64,000 nucleotides of DNA from Patiria pectinifera. Lineage: Eukaryota; Echinodermata; Asteroidea; Valvatida; Asterinidae. The stretch covers positions 806,001 through 870,000 of the forward strand of contig CM057137.1 in assembly GCA_029964075.1 (NCBI GenBank), given 5' to 3'. Position 1 is the stretch's first letter; the number at the start of each line of letters is the position of its first letter. Shown here in pieces: positions 58,469 through 64,000 of this stretch. The position numbers and the translations under genes were made by a program. The notes under the pieces were generated by a model. It did not search any database and was not told the DNA's origin. It was given only the letters and a program-made list of their open reading frames with translations.

Positions 58469-61455
58469 ATGTTGGTTTAGATATAGAGAGTATAGCTTTT
58501 ATTCTCTGGGAAACATAGGCTATGATCTAATTTTAGGATGTTGTCAAAGCTGTGGTCGTAATCATGTTCTGGGCTGAAGCCAATAACAGGGCGAAATATG
58601 TAAATTCACCTGTCACTAGGCTAAAAAAAAATACTATAAAATAAGTAAAAGCTTCTAAATATAACAAAATGTACAGTATAAGGTGCTTTTTAGTGTATAC
58701 TTCCAGTGCAAGAAAATTGGTTGATGGTTACTTACTGCTTGAGCATGGCAATAGATATGTACATTATGCAGGTTTTCGTACGGTTTTAAAACATCATGAA
58801 GCCCTTTTTTTAATACAAGGACTTATGTTATACCCTGAAAATTGACTTAATCACTCATATCCAAGATTGTGCTCCCTTTTTTTGAGAAAAATCATTCGTA
58901 AAATTAATGTTGATATACAAAGACAAATCAATTTGAATTGAATTGCCTAATCCCCTATACATCATGATTTAGTTATTTTGGATGGTTCATTCAATGAGTT
59001 CATGGTGATCAGTGTATTATTGCTGATCTCGTTATTTGTCAGAAGTGACTCAATCCAAGATGGCGTTGCCCATGAGTTGTCTCCACGTTGTGCAATATGC
59101 ATCAAACTTAGAAGCAAATTTTGCGCAGATAATGGAACTATGAGTTGTGTTTAGTTGTACATAATTGTACTAAAACAAATCATGATAATAGGGAGCAGTT
59201 TTGTGCCCAGACCCATCCTAAAGTACAATTCTTCTTCTTTTTTAATTGAACGATACCACCACAGGGCAAGCCTGTTTAAGTACTGAATATGAAGTTCTGT
59301 GGCCAACATCAATAAGGGTTAATTTCGTTATCTTTGTCGAGAATATGTGTTTAATGTTTACGTCAAAAAAATAATATTAATAAGCAAAAGGTGTTTTTTT
59401 TTTATTTGTACAGGTGTCTCTTTGAAGTTTTATCAAATAATTTTTAACTGCAACTTTTTATAAGAGTAATCCTGCATTTGCACAATAAAAATATATGCAA
59501 GTTTTATAACGCACTCTATGTTTGTTTTCTGTCTCATAATCTTGGTTTTCAGTGATTTAAGGCTAAGGATGTAGGATAAAGGTTATGAGGGAAGGGCTGA
59601 GTCATGCTACTTCTTGAATTGTAACAACAGGTTCAATTTTTCATTTAGGTCTAAAGAGTGGCACATCAATGTATCGGAGGCAAACTTTCTTTCTTTTGGA
59701 AAATGATTGATTTGCGATTATTGTTCAAATTGCTGAATGTTGCTACCGATGTGTGGATAATAACATTTCAATTGAAATCTTGGCAAGAAAGGGCTAACCT
59801 TTGCTTTGTACTTTCATAACAATGAATAGTTTGTTTTTTTAAAGATCAAGCAAACATTACCACTTTAGGGTGTTATTTTTCTTTCCATCCGTAACAAAAG
59901 CCCCAAGTTAAAGGAATGTGTGTAAAAATCCCAGCGGTATTGCCGATTTGGAAGGGAACTGAGGGTTTTCGCTTCTTTTCATTGGTCTAAGCAGCTCCAC
60001 TTTTCTCACACATGATATTGTCCTACCGACCTCTTGCCTACAAAAAGGGATTATGTAAAATTTGAAACCCTGGGAAAATGTTGGGTTTTTTTGTAAGCCT
60101 TTATAGTCGATCAAAGCCAACTGCGCGCCAGTGGTGAGAAAGTTCTGCCATGCCCGAGGCATTTTTTCTCACGGAAGAAAAGCTGGAAAAAAACACTCCT
60201 GTACACTTCTTCATGTAAAGCTAATACAGAGCGCCCTCCGTGGCTCAATTGCCAAGAGTTCAAAATATTTAGGGCTCAAATTTTGCTTAAAGGGCGCTAG
60301 AGAATTGCAACACAATGCAGCTTGGGCAATACATGGCGATTCAACAGGCAGCGAACACAGAAAATAATTAAACGAAAAATCATTCCCATCTTCCTTTGAC
60401 CAATTGCCACATTGTAATGGGCCCCACAACCCCCTGTCCTGCGATTACATTGCCATTCTAGAGTACATGTATAAGGATTCCTGGGGATACGTTTTTTTTT
60501 CTGATGTCTTTCTTCATATTTTCCAAGCAAGCGATGGGGGTATAAATATTATACAAGTGCATTATAAGTCTATTGTACCAGTGGATATGGTCATGATGTA
60601 TGCACTGTACACGCGCATGCGGTCACATCCCCCGTGTTTATTACAGAAACAGCGCTTTGAAATTATTAAGAAACCTTGAAAATGGAAGGGAAAAAGTATG
60701 TAAACGACCATTTTTTCCCCCAACTATATACGGAAACACCTTAACCTTTATTTCACATTGTAAGTGGTGTGAACAACAGACCTTGTATGTAACGGTGCAC
60801 AATGTTTACCTCATATAATCCGCCCATGTGCAACAGGGCGCGGAAACTTTTGAAAAGATTCAATTATTGTTGGTCGGCCTACTCTTCTCAAATGGTAATA
60901 ATTTTGTACCGCCTGAATGTCTGCAATGGATTGTGGGTGTCTATAAACGTGACTCAGACACGATTCGTTTGTCACCAAAGAAATCAATGAAGCTAGTGGT
61001 ATTTGGTTATTGAATCACTACTACAAAAACTTGTTTACAACATACAAACGATTTCTCTTCTTTTTTTGTGTCCAGCTACTACTCATTAGACTTGACACAG
61101 TCGTTCTCGGGAAGATTGAATACCAGATTCAAAACTATTTGAGTAACTGCAATAAAAAAAGAGTTAACAATTTCAACTTTTGAGAAGAAAAATATGATTA
61201 AAAGAATATCTCAAGTCCAGTCCCGCCACGTCTTCTGTGCATGAATTTCAGCTTTGCACACGAAACAATAGCAATCAGTCAAATACGGATTTGAAACAAG
61301 TCTAGCCGGCTGTACGCACATGCGCACTCGACGCCGGTAAATGTCAACCATCAAGAACGAGCACAAACGGTGTTGTTTCTAGTTTAACACCATATACTTT
61401 AGCAGTCGCTGCTTGTGAAAACCTACGTAGTTGGTTATTTTGCACTCCATTCGCC
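58469..61455. other. gene 7 3' UTR and gene 8 upstream region
   Basis: AT-rich; no additional exon or element that I can support. Short open frames near 60100-61010 lack domain or splice support. Confidence 0.55.
59484..59489 (+). terminator. candidate polyadenylation signal, gene 7
   Basis: AATAAA about 1.0 kb past the stop codon of gene 7. Confidence 0.45.
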
Positions 61456-63935
61456 ATGTCTTTTTCCTTCTTGCAACGTAGACATTTTGGAGTCCTTTTG
61501 CAAACTGTTATATGGGCGCAAATCTATGGAATCATTACGGGTAAGAATGTAGCTGAAAGTTTTATACTGACACTAATTATAGGTGCCAAGCAAAAAATAT
61601 TGCTTAACAATTTTAGGTATTAAGCACTAATCAGCTGAGAACCTGTGACAGGCAATATACATGACACTGAATGTTAGCTGGTAACCTGTTTTTGCTAAGC
61701 GAATATTTTCTGTGCTTAACAAATTTCTGTGCCAACTAACTCCATGGAATTAACCCATATTATGAAAAACACAGACTATAAATGGTCCACTTTGACAACT
61801 AAAAGTAAAAGTTCACATCAGCGACAAGTTTAAGTTAAAGCTCTTCGTTTTGTTCAAGGTTGTCCGAATGTTTTCGACATCTCTGAAACATCTTTGACAG
61901 TTTAGTTTTTAAAACAATTCACACACCTCCCGATGTGGTTTGCTTTCGTTGTGCTGAAAGAACACATACCTTCTTGTGATCCGTGGACAGAACTTTAAAA
62001 CGGTGGTTGTGTTTAAAATTCCGCAACTTGGAAAGTACGTACATGAGTGACTTGAATGATTCTTGTACTAAAAGAAAGCTTATGAATTGGGCTATCATAT
62101 CCTAGATTTAGAAAGTGCTACATGCAGAACTTCAGTGAAACAATGGTCCCGACATTAGGATTTCGGTGTTTTTTTTACTCAACCTGTATTCAAATTATAG
62201 GTTTTCCCTTCACCGTCGTTTAAACACTGTATACTCAGTGTGTTACCTTCTGAGTGAAAGTTGGGGAAAAATCACTCGGGTGGGACTCAAACCCACGACT
62301 TCTGCTTGCTAGTGCAGATGTCTTACCACTTGACCACTTTGGTAAGACATCTGCACTAGAAAGCAGGAGGTCGTGGGTTTGAGTCCCACCCGAGTGATTT
62401 TTTTTCCAACTTTCACTCAGAAGGTAACACACTGAGTATACAGTGTTTAAACGTCGGTGAAGGGCAAAACCTATAATTTGATTTATCACCCCGACGCAAA
62501 AATTCCATCTTACAATCACCCTGTATTGTATATTTGTTTTGACAGCGCAATCAGGGGATGAATGCCCCGAGTTCACGTGCCGTACTCCCTCCTCCTCGTT
62601 CACAACAAGACTGAGCGGGGATGAGACATGTTACCGATACGGCAAGGCGCTCACGGTAGACTGCCAGATTGGGTTCCAGCGGAGGGGGCAAGACGATGCT
62701 ACCTTTATCGTCGTGTGCAATCTGGATGGCACGTGGACGTGGTCGGATTCCTGCGTGATAGGTAAGACTTCTTTTCGCGGTTTCATCCCCACAAAAAAAT
62801 AGGAGCTTCCAGTCTGCTTCAATGAATAATTTAAAATTCGTTCCCTAATGTTAAAAGCCAGATTTTTTTTACAAAAAAATTACAGTCAATAAGGCTGCAT
62901 TGTGCTTGCATAAATAGTCTGGCGCCATCTTAACAGTTAACACTTAATGAAATACATTCAGGGAACTCGACAAAAATGGCCAACTCGTGAATAAGGCCCA
63001 TTACATGGATGTGTGTGCACTCGTGACACTTTTGCCTGAAATTTCAGGTGTCAACAAAATACACATGTATGGTGCCGATATGTTTTATAATTTGAGGGGA
63101 AAAAACTGAAATCATGCATTTGCAAAAAGGTAATACATATTACAGGGATGAAAGTGGATTCAAGACATTTTTGCCTGAAATTTGAGGGATAAAGAAAATA
63201 CACACACATGTATGGTGCCGATATGTTATTTATTATTTGAGGGGGAACCAACTGAAATCAGGCAATTGCAGGAGATACATCCCTGATATGAATATTTACT
63301 GTCCACTGTACTTATCCATATTCACGGATTCGTAACATTTTCTTAAAAAAAGAAAGAGTTTGAAAAGGGAAAAGAGAGTCTCCTAACGTCAAATGAGGCC
63401 CAACGTCCCCCTCCAGCTTTTCTAATTAGCAGGTCGGTCGGTCGGTCGGTCGGTCGATCGGGCGGGCGGGCGGTCAGCCAGCTCCTTCTAACTTTTGCCC
63501 CCCGAAAATTTGCTTTTGGAACTGCCGGTGTGAAATTTGGACTCGACGAAATACGGACTCATTAGTTGCATTGTGCATTCCCAACTGAAGATAATTAGGA
63601 CAGTTGCAGGTCACATGAGAGGTTCGAGTCCAAACTTGCAGCAGAGACCAGATTGCATAGGAGTCCAAGTTTTCATATGGCACCAGTGTTAATAGTTTGT
63701 CTTTTGAACTAACTGCACAACATGTCCCGACTTAGGTTTATACTGTTCAAAATTGCTTAAAAGTATGACAGTTTACAAGAGTAACGTGGTTTTGAGCCAT
63801 TATAAATTGCATTTACTTTATCTGCAGTGTGTGGACTTTTTTTATTTCAGACATTTTCTCCGTCATCATCGCGTGTTTAGTATCATTCGTCTCTCTCGCC
63901 ATCTTCTTCGTGATCATGTACTGCATTCTCACAAG
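61456..63935 (+). CDS. sushi-TM type I membrane protein, gene 8, partial (continues past window end)
   Basis: Exons seen are 61456-61540, 62546-62761 and 63851-63935; the cytoplasmic exon must lie beyond base 64000. Exon 1 encodes a plausible signal peptide (VLLQTVIWAQIYGIITG) after a basic N region. Residues 29-100 hold one sushi-like module with six Cys (ECPEFTC, ETC, VDC, VVC, then GTWTWSDSC). The membrane exon encodes DIFSVIIACLVSFVSLAIFF and ends in phase 2, as in every other cluster member. Its 85-nt length and the D..SV..AC pattern match gene 7, so genes 7 and 8 are probably sisters. Intron 1 carries a long palindrome with a tRNA-like core. Without the tail, signalling type cannot be judged. 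Confidence 0.83.
61965..62190 (+). repeat. dispersed repeat, copy in gene 8 intron 1
   Basis: Homologous to 30455-30620, with an extra 70 bp or so before the TTTTTTTTACTCA block. It runs directly into the palindrome that follows. Confidence 0.75.
62191..62480. repeat. 290-bp palindrome with tRNA-like core in gene 8 intron 1
   Basis: Arms 62191-62327 and 62341-62480 are near-perfect reverse complements around a 13-nt centre. Each arm contains a B-box word (GGTTTGAGTCC at 62376-62386 on plus; its complement near 62290). Read on minus, the left arm plus centre also has an A-box-like TGGTCAAGTGG. It looks like two head-to-head copies of a tRNA-derived element. Confidence 0.9.
62762..63850. other. 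intron 2 of gene 8
   Basis: Contains an imperfect local duplication (GTGTCAACAAAATACACATG near 63049 versus a related block near 63190, both followed by TATGGTGCCGATATGTT) and a (GGTC)n/(GGGC)n microsatellite at about 63431-63472. No exon seen. Confidence 0.6.
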
Positions 63936-64000
63936 GTAACGATGTCATCTTGGTTTACACTTGAATTTCAGTCCGAAAAATGTTTGATTTGTAGTTGCAA

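Noticed and set aside
62321-62400. Functional tRNA gene
   Set aside because: B box and partial A box are present, but the sequence lies in a palindrome and the acceptor-stem pairing is not evident; better read as a tRNA-derived element.

Overview
The window is animal nuclear DNA. Genes are split into short exons with GT-AG introns, intergenic DNA is AT-rich, and tRNA-derived SINE copies, transposon-like elements, palindromes and microsatellites are scattered through introns and spacers. The domain content (SLC16-like transporters; WSC, sushi, mucin stalk and tyrosine-bearing tails) and the repeat style suggest a marine invertebrate, plausibly an echinoderm, but nothing here fixes the phylum. 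The exon models below were built by hand from splice sites, reading phase and comparison between paralogues. For all seven genes that are complete in the window, the joined coding length is an exact multiple of three.

Left part (about 0.3-6.5 kb): two divergent, head-to-head paralogues of an SLC16 (monocarboxylate-transporter-like) major facilitator carrier. Each has four exons with matching boundaries, encoding 452 and 451 residues. A stretch of about 280 bp near the 3' end of exon 3 is almost identical between them, which looks like gene conversion.

Right part (about 8.8 kb to the window end): six related genes for single-pass type I membrane proteins. Gene 3 is on the minus strand and genes 4-8 are on the plus strand; gene 8 runs off the end. 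All use one exon template: a signal-peptide exon ending in phase 1, then phase 1-1 exons for optional modules (WSC, sushi, Thr/Ser-rich stalk), then a membrane exon running from phase 1 to phase 2, then one cytoplasmic exon. Genes 3 and 4 are WSC-sushi-stalk-TM-tail and are divergent. Gene 5 is WSC-sushi-sushi-stalk-TM-tail and its stalk includes four tandem 39-nt exons. Gene 6 has only the stalk, with four 66-nt exons. Genes 7 and 8 are sushi-TM.

The WSC domains carry an extra four-cysteine insert with invariant spacing, giving 12 rather than 8 cysteines. The tails of genes 3-6 carry different sets of tyrosine motifs (YxxM, YxN, NPxY/NxxY, ITIM-like) and end in T-x-L, like class I PDZ ligands. 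Gene 7 instead has a polybasic stretch just inside the membrane and an acidic tail. This cluster is the best candidate for an undescribed system: a locally expanded, exon-shuffled family of glycan- or stress-sensing receptors. That function is inference; the exon and domain structure is read directly from the sequence.
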